64,000 nucleotides of DNA, taken from Candidatus Fluviicola riflensis. GTDB taxonomy: Bacteria > Bacteroidota > Bacteroidia > Flavobacteriales_D > Crocinitomicaceae. The stretch covers positions 3,708,641 to 3,772,640 of the forward strand of contig CP022585.1 in assembly GCA_002243285.1 (NCBI GenBank). Reading direction: 5' to 3'. The notes below the pieces were generated by a model that searched no databases, had not been told where the DNA came from, and saw only the letters and a program-made list of their open reading frames with translations. This document shows, piece after piece, positions 26,996-36,081 of this stretch; the first letter of the stretch is position 1; each line of letters begins with the position of its first letter. Made by a program: the position numbers and the translations under genes.

Positions 26996-27874
26996 ATGGA
27001 ACGCTCTTTATTTGTAAAATCAATGCTGGGATTTGCCGCAATGGGCGGATTAACTTCCGCTCTCCAATTGAAAAACGTGTTCTCCGAAGAGGATTATACT
27101 TATCCCGTGCTGTTTATCGGGCACGGTTCACCAATGAATGGCATCGAAGACAATGCTTTTTCGCAGCAATGGAAAGCGCAGGTGAAAGATTTACCTACGC
27201 CAAAAGCGGTTATCGTTATTTCTGCACACTGGCTTACGAAAGGCACATTCATCACCGCGATGGAACATCCGCAAACAATCCATGATTTCGGTGGTTTTCC
27301 ACCCGAACTGTTTGCTGTTCAATATCCGGCTCCCGGTTCGGTAGAAATGGCCGCAACAGCCAAAACGCTTATTACGAGCACAGAAGTTGGTTTAGACCAC
27401 GAATGGGGGCTTGATCACGGAACCTGGACGGTTGTAAAACACATGTATCCCAATGCGGATGTTCCGGTTCTTCAATTAAGTATTGACTACGGTCAACCGG
27501 CTGCCTATCATTACGCTCTGGCGAAAGAATTGCAATCGCTTCGTAAAAAAGGTGTGTTGCTCATCGGCAGCGGAAATATGGTCCACAACCTCGGGCTGGT
27601 CGATTTTGCCAACATCAGCAAACCTGATTATGGCTTTGACTGGGCACTGGAAGCGCGCGAAACTTTTAATAAATTGCTGTTGAACAAAGAACACCAAACC
27701 CTGATCGGCTACGAGCAATTGGGCAAAAGTGTGCAATTGGCCATTCCAACACCCGATCATTATTTTCCGCTCATCTACACACTTGGATTATCAACTCCTT
27801 CTGACGCTGTTCAGCTGTTCAATGACCAAATGGTTGGCGGATCGCTGAACATGACTTCCGTGCAATTCGGTTAA
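26996..27874 (+). CDS. Extradiol ring-cleavage dioxygenase, DODA/YgiD type
   Basis: A 292-residue protein. After an N-terminal hydrophobic stretch (~1-30) comes the class III extradiol dioxygenase (LigB) fold: PVLFIGHGSPMN with a metal His, VISAHW with the second, MEHPQTIHDFGGFPPELFAVQYPAPGS, then GLDHGTWTVVKHMYP and LLIGSGNMVHNLG. YgiD-type enzymes cleave 4,5-DOPA or similar catechols; the substrate here is not known. The start at 26996 is fixed by the promoter box lying across the upstream ATG. Confidence 0.85.
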   Translation: MERSLFVKSMLGFAAMGGLTSALQLKNVFSEEDYTYPVLFIGHGSPMNGIEDNAFSQQWKAQVKDLPTPKAVIVISAHWLTKGTFITAMEHPQTIHDFGGFPPELFAVQYPAPGSVEMAATAKTLITSTEVGLDHEWGLDHGTWTVVKHMYPNADVPVLQLSIDYGQPAAYHYALAKELQSLRKKGVLLIGSGNMVHNLGLVDFANISKPDYGFDWALEARETFNKLLLNKEHQTLIGYEQLGKSVQLAIPTPDHYFPLIYTLGLSTPSDAVQLFNDQMVGGSLNMTSVQFG

Positions 27875-27888
27875 ACGACTGAAAACAC

Positions 27889-27896
27889 TATTTTTG
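27889..27896 (+). promoter_or_regulatory. -7 box TATTTTTG for murI
   Basis: A perfect TAnnTTTG with 4 bases (TTTC) before the murI ATG at 27901; predicts a leaderless transcript. Confidence 0.6.
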
Positions 27897-27900
27897 TTTC

Positions 27901-28728
27901 ATGTCAAAAAAAGGTCCCATCGGTATTTTTGATTCCGGATACGGCGGTTTAACCGTTTTGAAAGAAATCCGGGAGCAATTGCCACAGTACGATTATCTCT
28001 ACCTGGGCGATAATGCGCGTGCGCCTTATGGTTCGCGTTCATTCGAGGTCATTTACGATTATACGTGGCAAGCCGTGCAAGCCTTGTTCGAACAGGGATG
28101 TTCATTGGTCATTTTAGCGTGTAACACCGCTTCGGCCAAAGCACTGCGCAGCATACAGCAAAAACAATTGCCTTTATTGGCAGAAAACAAACGTGTTTTG
28201 GGGGTAATCCGGCCAAGTACGGAAGCATTGGGCGAAATGACGCATTCCAAACACATTGGAATTCTGGCTACTGAAGGAACCGTGAAATCGCAATCGTACG
28301 TAATTGAATTGCAGAAATTCGCTCCGGAAATTACGGTTACACAACACGCCTGCCCTATGTGGGTGCCGTTGATTGAAAACAATCAGCATACAACTCCGGG
28401 CGGAATTTATTTTCTGCAGCAGGATCTGTTGTCGTTATTGCAGCAGGATCCTAAAATAGATACGATTCTACTCGGTTGCACGCATTATCCATTGGTAAAG
28501 GAAACACTTCAATCATTGCTACCTGAACACATTCAGGTGGTTGCCCAAGGTTCGTTGGTTGCCGCAAAGCTGGAAGATTACCTGCTTCGCCACCCCGAAA
28601 TCGAATCACTTTGCCAGAAGGGAGGGAATGTAACCTATGTTACAACAGAGAGTGCTTCGGACTTCTCTATCAATGCAAGCAGAATTATGGGGTTATCCAT
28701 TGATGCGGAGCACATTACACTGCATTAG
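27901..28728 (+). CDS. murI: Glutamate racemase
   Basis: A 275-residue enzyme that makes D-glutamate for peptidoglycan. The N-terminal GIFDSGYGGLTVLKEI carries the catalytic-site Asp-Ser, and the two catalytic cysteines lie in LACNTASAKALR (about residue 75) and LLGCTHYPLV (about residue 195). Length is normal for the family. It follows the bamA-skp cluster, the usual place for murI in Flavobacteriia. Confidence 0.96.
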   Translation: MSKKGPIGIFDSGYGGLTVLKEIREQLPQYDYLYLGDNARAPYGSRSFEVIYDYTWQAVQALFEQGCSLVILACNTASAKALRSIQQKQLPLLAENKRVLGVIRPSTEALGEMTHSKHIGILATEGTVKSQSYVIELQKFAPEITVTQHACPMWVPLIENNQHTTPGGIYFLQQDLLSLLQQDPKIDTILLGCTHYPLVKETLQSLLPEHIQVVAQGSLVAAKLEDYLLRHPEIESLCQKGGNVTYVTTESASDFSINASRIMGLSIDAEHITLH

Positions 28729-28787
28729 GATCAATTAGGATTCCGAGGATTGTATAAAGTAGTCAATGCTACTCACAATCGAAATGG

Positions 28788-28795
28788 TACTTTTG
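28788..28795 (+). promoter_or_regulatory. -7 box TACTTTTG for the TauE/SafE gene
   Basis: A perfect TAnnTTTG, 27 bases before the ATG at 28823. Confidence 0.6.
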
Positions 28796-28822
28796 TGGCG
28801 TTGAACGTTGAAAACGGATGAG

Positions 28823-29605
28823 ATGTTGGAAATAATCGGCTTTTGTGCTGCGCTACTGGTTGGGATGGTCTTAGGGCTTCTGGGCGGTGGTGGTTCTATT
28901 CTGGCGCTTCCAGTAATGGTTTACCTGTTTCACATTCCTGCCAACATGGCAACGGCTTACTCCCTTTTTGTGATCGGAATTGCAGCGTTGATCGGCACGT
29001 TCCAGAATGTACGCAACCGATTGGTTCAACCGAAAACCGCCTTGTTGTTTTCAATACCCGCAGTAATTTCCATTGCAATCGCCCGTAAGTTCATTCTTCC
29101 AAATTTGCCTGACAAAATTCACATTGGCGACCAGTTGGTTTTTCAGCGCGACACATTTATCATGATTTTGTTTGCGTTGCTGATGATCCTTGCTTCTATT
29201 CCGATGATTCGCGGACAACGGGAACGACAGGCAGCAAAGCGTCCGAGGCCGGGAATCCTGGCTTTTTTCGGGATCATCGTCGGTGTAATTTCGGGAATGG
29301 TTGGCGCCGGTGGTGGATTCCTGATCATTCCTGCTTTGTCAATTTTCATGAAAGTACCGATCAAAACGGCCATTGCTACTTCCATTATGATTATTGCGAT
29401 CAACTCGCTCGCGGGATTTTCCATTGAAATGACCGACCCAAAGATCGATTGGAAATTTTTATTCCTTTTCACAGCCATTGCTGTAGTTGGCGTACTTTTC
29501 GGATTGTTCCTCAACAAACGCGTTCAGGCCGAAAAACTCAAAAGCGGGTTTGGATATTTCGTGCTTGGAATCGGGGTGTTTATTTTGATAAAGGAGTGGT
29601 TTTAA
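28823..29605 (+). CDS. TauE/SafE family sulfite exporter-like membrane protein
   Basis: A 260-residue membrane protein with about eight hydrophobic segments and the family's two Gly-rich signatures, LLGGGGSILALPVMVYL near the start and GMVGAGGGFLIIPALSI in the middle. TauE/SafE proteins move sulfite, sulfoacetate or related organic anions across the inner membrane; the substrate is not predictable here. ATG 28823 is chosen over TTG 28808. It is convergent with the DUF5686 gene, with a hairpin between them. Confidence 0.88.
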   Translation: MLEIIGFCAALLVGMVLGLLGGGGSILALPVMVYLFHIPANMATAYSLFVIGIAALIGTFQNVRNRLVQPKTALLFSIPAVISIAIARKFILPNLPDKIHIGDQLVFQRDTFIMILFALLMILASIPMIRGQRERQAAKRPRPGILAFFGIIVGVISGMVGAGGGFLIIPALSIFMKVPIKTAIATSIMIIAINSLAGFSIEMTDPKIDWKFLFLFTAIAVVGVLFGLFLNKRVQAEKLKSGFGYFVLGIGVFILIKEWF

Positions 29606-29623
29606 TAGATCAGTGATTAGCAG

Positions 29624-29676
29624 TTAGTTATTAGTGGTTAGTTAGATTCTTCTAATCACTAACCACCAATAACTAA
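29624..29676. repeat. Inverted repeat between convergent genes
   Basis: TTAGTTATTAGTGGTTAGT (29624-29642) pairs with its near-exact complement at 29658-29676 (one mismatch in 19) around a 15-base loop. It lies between the ends of the TauE/SafE gene (29605) and the DUF5686 gene (29683) and could terminate both, though no clear T tract follows. Confidence 0.6.
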
Positions 29677-29682
29677 TCTCTT

Positions 29683-32118
29683 TTAAATCACAAACGACAA
29701 ACTAAACTTCACCGTCAGGTTTTTTTCAAATTGCGGCACCGAATAAGCACCATAGTTGTAAAAAAGCCCAAGACCAAAACCAGAAGTATTGAGAATAATC
29801 AGTTTGTCAGCAATGATTCCTACTTCGTAATATCCCTTATCCATGCTGTAAAAAGGTAATTGTTCCAATGCCGATGATCCAGTTTCGCTAACATGCATAA
29901 TCTGATGTTCTTCCTTGCGGTCAAACGAACCCGTTCCCATAGCATGGTGCAAACCAAACTGCGGACTTGTCCATTTTTTGCCGGTTTTGATAGGTTTGAA
30001 CATAAACCGGGTAAAAACAGCCACTTGCTCTTTGTTGTAAAACGCCGACGGCTTCATGGTTTCGAAGGAATTGATCACCGAAAGATTCCAGTTGCCACCT
30101 GTTCCCAAACTCATTTGGTGCAGAAACAGGGGAACATTTCCCGTTGTTTGCCCAGCGCTGATCAGGTACGAGAATTTACCAACGGCACGAACAGGAATAT
30201 CCTGCTGGATATCGATGTTTACACGCAGATAATCAAGCACTGAAGCTTCGATTCCGGAAACTCCTTTTGTCGCTTTTACCGAGATCCGTGGAAACATAGA
30301 ACCTTTCGATACCCGTTTTGTGCCCAGGTACATTACTTTTTCGCGAATGGTCCAAATGGCTTCCAAACTGGTTTCGGCTACATCAAACGTACGATCAGGT
30401 GACAAGGTCGATCCAGATTCAGGATGGTACTCGTAGCCTTGTGTTAAACCGATTCGCTGATAATTAGCGCTTGCCAGCACTTTAATTCGTGGAGTAACAT
30501 ACGCTGACAGCGCCACTTCAGCTTTGCGTTGCTTTTCCATATTTGAAATATATAGATGGCGTGAAATGGAATTCAAGGCCAATCCGCGCTCCGCACTTAA
30601 GAAGTTGTACCCGCCGCGTTCAACCAAATCTTCCTGGAAAGAAGCCTGCAACTGGATAAATTGTTTCGGAAACACCATCCATTTGGCATAACCGCCATAT
30701 TTCCAATCTTTATCGCGTGTTCCGTAACCGAAATAACCACCTACGGTCACACGCTTCATTAGTTTCTTGCTGTTTTCTAGTCCCAACCCGAAACGATAAC
30801 CTTCATACGCACGATAATCGATCAAGCGCAACAAATCGAGTTGTACGTAACCCAACGGAATTTTTCCTTCAGCCAAACTTCCCAGAGAAGCTAGTCGCTG
30901 GTCCAGTTTATAAACTTTCGAGATACTATCGACCATTACATACGTTCGTTCTTCCTTGTCAGTCAATTCGAATTTACGCTCTGCATCCCAATGCGTGCTG
31001 TCTTTTTCATTGGCATCTTCGGCGGTTTGAACGGTAACGGCATTGAAGCGTTGTTTGGAAAGATCGGCACCGATCACCACATTTTCTATGTAAGTTGATC
31101 CTTTTCCGACCAGGTAGCTGTTTTCCAGTTTTTCATCCAACCGCAATCCCGGAAAGATCGCTTCGGTAGATAATTTCACAGGAAACCAGCGTTTACCATC
31201 GATTAGTGCATATTCCTGAATGATCTTCGGGTCGATACTTTCTGATTTTTCAGCCGGTTGAGCAATCACTTTTTCGAGCGCATAACCGTTTGAATTGATA
31301 TACAACCAGCCTTTCATTCCGTCAAAATTTTTGTCTTTACGCGGTTGAAAACGAATCGTGAAAGTCGTATCACCATTGACAACTGTTTGATCTTCCAGGA
31401 TAAACAAATAACGTCTGATACTTCCGAACGCCAGTGGATTGATATACGTTTTTCCAAGAATATTGAATTGATTTTCGTAAAAATTGAAGGATTGCAATTC
31501 GTTGGAAAACGTAGAGAACGCCGGATCGGAAAACCCGGAAACTTTGTAGGCTGTAATCACTTCTTTTTCGCGGTACGGCGGTTCAAAATACTTTTGCGTG
31601 GTACTTTCCAGCATGAACAAATGTTGCGCGTTGAAGAACTGCCTTAAATCCAACAGGTTACTATCGGTTGTGTTTTCAGGAATTTTAGCCAATGCTTCCT
31701 GATCCATTGTAAACACAAATTTGCTATAGCTGGTGTAGGTAAACGATTCGTCACCCATCGGATGATTTTTCTTGCGGTTGGCAATGGCGAGTTCCATAAT
31801 CCGTTCGGCAGGATTAACTCCCGGAAGAATGGTTACTTCCTCCAGATCACTTGCTTCGGCGCGCAAAATCACCTGGTTGCCAATGTCCGCTACCGCGAAA
31901 GTAGAATCGTAATATCCCTGTGCTTTAAAAAGGATTTCAGTGGCACCTTCGGGAATAGTGAAAAATCCGTCAATGTCGGCCAGAAAAGGTGCGCCCGGAG
32001 TTGGAATGACTTTTGAAAATGGAACGGGTTCTCCGGAAACTGCGTCGATAAGTTGCGCTTGACGTTGAGAAAAGGCGGTTCCTGAAAGCAATAAGGAGAA
32101 AAGTAATAATCGTATCAT
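29683..32118 (-). CDS. DUF5686 family outer membrane protein with carboxypeptidase-like regulatory domain
   Basis: An 811-residue protein: signal peptide (MIRLLLFSLLLSGTAFSQ), a ~75-residue regulatory-like beta-sandwich domain (AQLIDAVSGEPVPFSKV … FTIPEGATEILFKAQGYY), then the DUF5686 region with ERIMELAIANRKKNHP and a C-terminal half rich in barrel-like strands, ending NLTVKFSLSFVI. The family is found in Bacteroidota outer membranes next to TonB-type receptors; its function is not established. It stands alone on the minus strand. Confidence 0.88.
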   Translation of the reverse strand: MIRLLLFSLLLSGTAFSQRQAQLIDAVSGEPVPFSKVIPTPGAPFLADIDGFFTIPEGATEILFKAQGYYDSTFAVADIGNQVILRAEASDLEEVTILPGVNPAERIMELAIANRKKNHPMGDESFTYTSYSKFVFTMDQEALAKIPENTTDSNLLDLRQFFNAQHLFMLESTTQKYFEPPYREKEVITAYKVSGFSDPAFSTFSNELQSFNFYENQFNILGKTYINPLAFGSIRRYLFILEDQTVVNGDTTFTIRFQPRKDKNFDGMKGWLYINSNGYALEKVIAQPAEKSESIDPKIIQEYALIDGKRWFPVKLSTEAIFPGLRLDEKLENSYLVGKGSTYIENVVIGADLSKQRFNAVTVQTAEDANEKDSTHWDAERKFELTDKEERTYVMVDSISKVYKLDQRLASLGSLAEGKIPLGYVQLDLLRLIDYRAYEGYRFGLGLENSKKLMKRVTVGGYFGYGTRDKDWKYGGYAKWMVFPKQFIQLQASFQEDLVERGGYNFLSAERGLALNSISRHLYISNMEKQRKAEVALSAYVTPRIKVLASANYQRIGLTQGYEYHPESGSTLSPDRTFDVAETSLEAIWTIREKVMYLGTKRVSKGSMFPRISVKATKGVSGIEASVLDYLRVNIDIQQDIPVRAVGKFSYLISAGQTTGNVPLFLHQMSLGTGGNWNLSVINSFETMKPSAFYNKEQVAVFTRFMFKPIKTGKKWTSPQFGLHHAMGTGSFDRKEEHQIMHVSETGSSALEQLPFYSMDKGYYEVGIIADKLIILNTSGFGLGLFYNYGAYSVPQFEKNLTVKFSLSFVI

Positions 32119-32272
32119 AAGCAGCTGTTCGAATGGTAAATCGTATCCTCGTAAGCGATAAAAGTCACAACAATCGTACCATTAAGTAATTTATTCTGAC
32201 GGTGTGACGGCGCAAAGGCCATAAAGTTACAGGCGAAAATAGGATTTCTTTGTCAAAGCGATCGTTTGTCGC

Positions 32273-32280
32273 TATTTTCG
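32273..32280 (+). promoter_or_regulatory. -7 box TATTTTCG for the radical SAM gene
   Basis: One mismatch to TAnnTTTG, 29 bases before the ATG at 32310; argues against the TTG start at 32250. Confidence 0.45.
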
Positions 32281-32309
32281 TGGGTAATAACCTGATTCGG
32301 TTTAACAAT

Positions 32310-33338
32310 ATGAGAAAAAGTTCCATAAACGATTCGTTGCGTATTTTGAGAATGCTCAGCTTTCAGCGTGCGTGGAACCTCCTTCGGTTGAAATGGTCTT
32401 TTCTATGGTCTAAATGGTTTAAAAAAGCATGGCACAGGGGAAATCCGTTTGCACTGAGCATCGAACCAACAACCGCTTGTAACCTTGGCTGTCCGGCTTG
32501 TCCGAGCGGTTTGAAAGCGTTTACACGTCCGACCGGAAAACTGGATTTACAGCAACACGAACAATGGTTGGAGCAACTGAAAAAGCATACGTTTTACATC
32601 AATTATTATTTCCAGGGCGAACCATTTTTACATCCGCAATTTCTAGACCTCATCCGCGCGGCGAAAAAGCGACACATTTATACGGCCACTTCTACCAACG
32701 CACATTTTATCGATGCGAAAAAAGCACTGGAAATTGTAGATTCCGGTTTGGACCGCCTGATCATTTCGATTGACGGGTTGACGCAGGAAACCTATAGTTC
32801 GTATCGTGTTCACGGCCAGCTGGACAAAGTAATTGCTGCTTCCAAGCATTTGGTAGCCGCCAAACGCGAGCGTAAGCAACAAACCCCTTTTCTGATTTTC
32901 CAGTTTTTGGTGGTGAAAGCCAATGAACATGAAATTGATACACTTCATGAGTTGGCTGATGAAATCGGAATTGACGAAATCCGGTTTAAATCAGCGCAGG
33001 TTTATGATTATGAAAACGGCAATGAGCTGATTCCGGATAATGAACGCTATTCACGTTATTACAAGAAAAAAGACGGAACGTATCGCGTAAAATTTAAAGG
33101 CGGCGATCATTGCTGGCGCATGTGGTCATCGGCGGTATTGACCTGGGACGGCCAGGTGGTGCCTTGCTGTTTTGATAAAGATGCGCAACACACTTTAGGA
33201 ACACTTCAAACTGAATCGTTTTCAACCATCTGGAACAACGAACGTTACCACGATTTCAGAACTTCGGTTTTACAAGACCGGAATGCGATCGAAATCTGTA
33301 CCAACTGCTCAGAAGGCGCTAAGGTTTGGGTAGATTAA
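32310..33338 (+). CDS. Radical SAM protein with SPASM domain
   Basis: A 342-residue enzyme. The radical SAM Fe-S motif is CNLGCPACPSG (CxxxCxxC) at about residues 55-62, followed by the YYFQGEPFLHP and ATSTNAHF strands. The C-terminal SPASM part has HCWRMW, DGQVVPCCFDKD and ICTNCSEG, expected to bind one or two extra 4Fe-4S clusters. SPASM enzymes modify peptides, proteins or sugars, and no partner peptide gene was seen beside it, so the substrate is unknown. The basic, aromatic N-terminus (~1-45) may associate with membrane or nucleic acid. Confidence 0.87.
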   Translation: MRKSSINDSLRILRMLSFQRAWNLLRLKWSFLWSKWFKKAWHRGNPFALSIEPTTACNLGCPACPSGLKAFTRPTGKLDLQQHEQWLEQLKKHTFYINYYFQGEPFLHPQFLDLIRAAKKRHIYTATSTNAHFIDAKKALEIVDSGLDRLIISIDGLTQETYSSYRVHGQLDKVIAASKHLVAAKRERKQQTPFLIFQFLVVKANEHEIDTLHELADEIGIDEIRFKSAQVYDYENGNELIPDNERYSRYYKKKDGTYRVKFKGGDHCWRMWSSAVLTWDGQVVPCCFDKDAQHTLGTLQTESFSTIWNNERYHDFRTSVLQDRNAIEICTNCSEGAKVWVD

Positions 33339-33408
33339 ACCTTTGAGTCAATATAAAGCGCTTTTCACATAAAAAAGTCGTTTTTCTGAACAACCTTTCA
33401 CTTTTTGT

Positions 33409-33416
33409 TACGTTTG
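33409..33416 (+). promoter_or_regulatory. -7 box TACGTTTG for the first PKD-repeat gene
   Basis: A perfect TAnnTTTG 75 bases before the ATG at 33492, leaving a leader of roughly 70 bases. Confidence 0.5.
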
Positions 33417-33491
33417 TTTAACAGTCATCCATCTAAATCAATGAATGTCTGCCAGAACTGATTACAATTACTCATATCAATATTCTACATT

Positions 33492-35915
33492 ATGCTTGCC
33501 TATTTGAAATTTTCGAACATCATTTCAACTTGGTCGATCAAACGGTCTAAAATCGCTTTGTTCGTCGCTGCTTTTCTATTCGGAGGTGCTGTTTCTCAGG
33601 CACAGACCGTTACAAACGGATCGTTTACTGGCATGACAGGAAATTCAGTAACTCCTCCGGGCTGGACGAATGTAAACGGTTACAATCCGGGAGCTGGTAT
33701 AGGGAGCTGGCCAAGTGTTGATGTCTTAGACCTCGCCTTTTCCTCTTATTTTGGCACCTCCACCGTTGCGGCAGCATTGTCACCTAATGGTGGAACATGG
33801 ACAGGCATCAGTAGTATTCCTCCGGGAATGGAAAATGAAGCAATAGAACAAGTCGTACCCGGTTTCACAATCGGAGCTACCTACCAACTATCGTTTTATG
33901 CTGCTAATTTCGGCGGCTCTCCGTTTGATGATCCGGGAGTAGTGACAGGCTATATAAACGGGACAGCCGTTGCTGTGAGTCCAACCTTAAATTTAGTACC
34001 GAACGTTTGGACCTACGTTAGTGGAACATTTATTGCCTCAGCCACTTCAATGACGGTACAAATGGATGCCATTCATAATACGGGAGATGTCGGTGCAGGA
34101 GGTTACTATTCTGTTGATGGCGTCGAGATTATTCCGTTTAACCCTTGTCTGGCCGGAAATAATGCTCCGACATTGAGCGCGACATCTGCTTGTTTAACCA
34201 CTCCAACGTATGATCTTACGGGTATTACGGCAAGCAATACTCCGGCTTCAACAAGTCTCACGTGGCATTCGGCTACACCGGCGACCAATGCAAATACACT
34301 TGCGGGTGCAAATGCCGTTACAGTAGGTACGTATTATGCTGCTTTTTATGATGCAGTGAATGACTGTTACAGCCCAACTTCGACATTCATTGTTAATCCG
34401 GTTCCTACAGCTGCATTTACTGCACCAACCGTTTGTTCAAACAGCCCGTCATCTTTTACCGATCAGTCAACTGTTTCTTCGGGAACAATCAATGGCTGGG
34501 CATGGAATTTCGGTGACGGCGGAACAAGTTTAACTCAAAATCCATCGCATACTTATACTGGTGCCGGTTCAACTTACAATGTAACACTTGTGGTAACAAC
34601 GCCTCAAGGCTGCACCAATTCTATTACTCAATCTGTAACCACCAACGAACCACCGGTAGCCGCATTTAGCGCGCAGGCAGGATGTGCCAATAATCCGGTT
34701 GCATTTACCGATCAATCTACAATTGGTTCAGGAACGATTGTTGGCTGGAGCTGGAATTTCGGTGACGGATCAAACAGCGCTTTGCAAAATCCAACGCATC
34801 AGTATACATCAGCATCAAATTACAACGTTACACTTACTGTGACCTCTGATTTGGGTTGTACGAATTCCGTTACGATCCAGGTTTCTACAACCGCTCCGGT
34901 TGCTGCATTTACATCGTCTACTGCTTGTGAGAACAGTCCCGTGAGCTTTACGGATCAATCGACGATCAGCGCCGGAAATATTACCGGATGGGCCTGGGAT
35001 TTCGGTGACGGTTCCAACAGTGCGATCCAAAATCCGAACCATGCTTATACGCTTGCAGGAAATTACAATGTGACGCTAGTTGTTACTTCTGATTTGGGAT
35101 GTACCAACGCGATAACGCAGCAGGTAACGGTTGCTCCTATTCCGGTTGCAGCATTTTCCGCTCCGAATGCATGTTCCGGTGTTCCGGTTAATTTCACCGA
35201 TCTTTCAACGGTCGCTACAGGTACGATCACCGATTGGGACTGGACATTCGGTGACGGCGGGTCAGCAGCTATCAGAAATCCGCTTCATACCTATAACACA
35301 GGTGGAAATTACAATGTAACATTAACGGTTACCAGCAATAACGGATGTACCAATTCCATTACACAGCCGGTGATCATTACAACAACGCCAACGGCTTCAT
35401 TTAGCTTTGCACCAAACGATCCGGATATTCTTAATCCGACGGTTCAGTTCATCAACACTTCAGCAAACGGAGTAACGTATAGCTGGGATTTCGGTGGTTT
35501 GGGCAGCTCAACACAAAACAGTCCGGCGTATACTTTCCCGGAAGAAGCGGGAAGTTATACAGTGACGTTGATTGCTTATTCAGGCGTGTGTGTTGATACC
35601 GTACAAGCAAACATCGCCATTAAAGATGCTGTTATTTACTACGTTCCGAACACATTTACACCTGATGGTGATGAATTCAATCAAACGTTCCAGCCGGTAT
35701 TTACCAACGGTTTTGATCCGTATGATTTTAACATGCAGATCTTTAACCGATGGGGGGAAACAGTGTTCGAATCAAATGACGCAACAGTTGGCTGGGATGG
35801 TTCTTACCACGGAAAACTGGTAGCAGACGGTATTTACACCTGGAGAATCGAGTTTAAAACACTGGAAAATGACGAACGTGTTCTACTTCACGGACATGTC
35901 AACAAAACGCAATAA
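33492..35915 (+). CDS. PKD-repeat cell-surface protein with type B T9SS sorting domain
   Basis: An 807-residue secreted protein. A signal peptide (ending VSQAQ, ~residue 38) precedes a ~220-residue domain (TVTNGSFTGMTGNSVTPPGW …) shared with the next gene, an Ig-like linker, then five PKD domains: four near-identical ~82-residue units (each with FxDQSTxxxGxIxGW, FGDG and a Cys pair) and one diverged unit. The last ~85 residues are a CHU_C/type B sorting domain (PNTFTPDGDEFNQTF … IFNRWGETVFES … GKLVADGIYTWRI), the signal for the type IX secretion system. The likely role is adhesion or a matrix protein. Confidence 0.92.
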   Translation: MLAYLKFSNIISTWSIKRSKIALFVAAFLFGGAVSQAQTVTNGSFTGMTGNSVTPPGWTNVNGYNPGAGIGSWPSVDVLDLAFSSYFGTSTVAAALSPNGGTWTGISSIPPGMENEAIEQVVPGFTIGATYQLSFYAANFGGSPFDDPGVVTGYINGTAVAVSPTLNLVPNVWTYVSGTFIASATSMTVQMDAIHNTGDVGAGGYYSVDGVEIIPFNPCLAGNNAPTLSATSACLTTPTYDLTGITASNTPASTSLTWHSATPATNANTLAGANAVTVGTYYAAFYDAVNDCYSPTSTFIVNPVPTAAFTAPTVCSNSPSSFTDQSTVSSGTINGWAWNFGDGGTSLTQNPSHTYTGAGSTYNVTLVVTTPQGCTNSITQSVTTNEPPVAAFSAQAGCANNPVAFTDQSTIGSGTIVGWSWNFGDGSNSALQNPTHQYTSASNYNVTLTVTSDLGCTNSVTIQVSTTAPVAAFTSSTACENSPVSFTDQSTISAGNITGWAWDFGDGSNSAIQNPNHAYTLAGNYNVTLVVTSDLGCTNAITQQVTVAPIPVAAFSAPNACSGVPVNFTDLSTVATGTITDWDWTFGDGGSAAIRNPLHTYNTGGNYNVTLTVTSNNGCTNSITQPVIITTTPTASFSFAPNDPDILNPTVQFINTSANGVTYSWDFGGLGSSTQNSPAYTFPEEAGSYTVTLIAYSGVCVDTVQANIAIKDAVIYYVPNTFTPDGDEFNQTFQPVFTNGFDPYDFNMQIFNRWGETVFESNDATVGWDGSYHGKLVADGIYTWRIEFKTLENDERVLLHGHVNKTQ
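34390..35385 (+). repeat. Four tandem PKD-encoding repeats of about 245 bases
   Basis: Four consecutive coding units, beginning near 34396, 34651, 34897 and 35140, encode PKD domains that share PxAAF, FTDQST or FTDLST, FGDG, NPxHxY and YNVTLxVT…GCTN at the same positions. The next gene (36082) has only one unit of this type, so unit number has changed since duplication. Confidence 0.8.
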
Positions 35916-36081
35916 TTAGACGTTGATCAGCAGCTGTTCATTCTTAAAATAGTCCTGTACGTCGAATGCTTTTAATGATGGAAGGTTGCTCATACAACCT
36001 TTCATTAAAGCCCTACGTTTTTATTTGTAATCAAGCTCCCGCTATTAACTCGGATCAGTCATTGACCTTATTTTGATAATT

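Noticed and set aside
27001-27100. Possible Tat leader on the DODA-type dioxygenase
   Set aside because: The N-terminus is hydrophobic but has no RR pair; export cannot be supported.
34390-35385. Regular repeats considered as CRISPR
   Set aside because: Units are ~245 bases, coding and without short identical repeats; they encode PKD domains. No CRISPR array was seen anywhere in the window.
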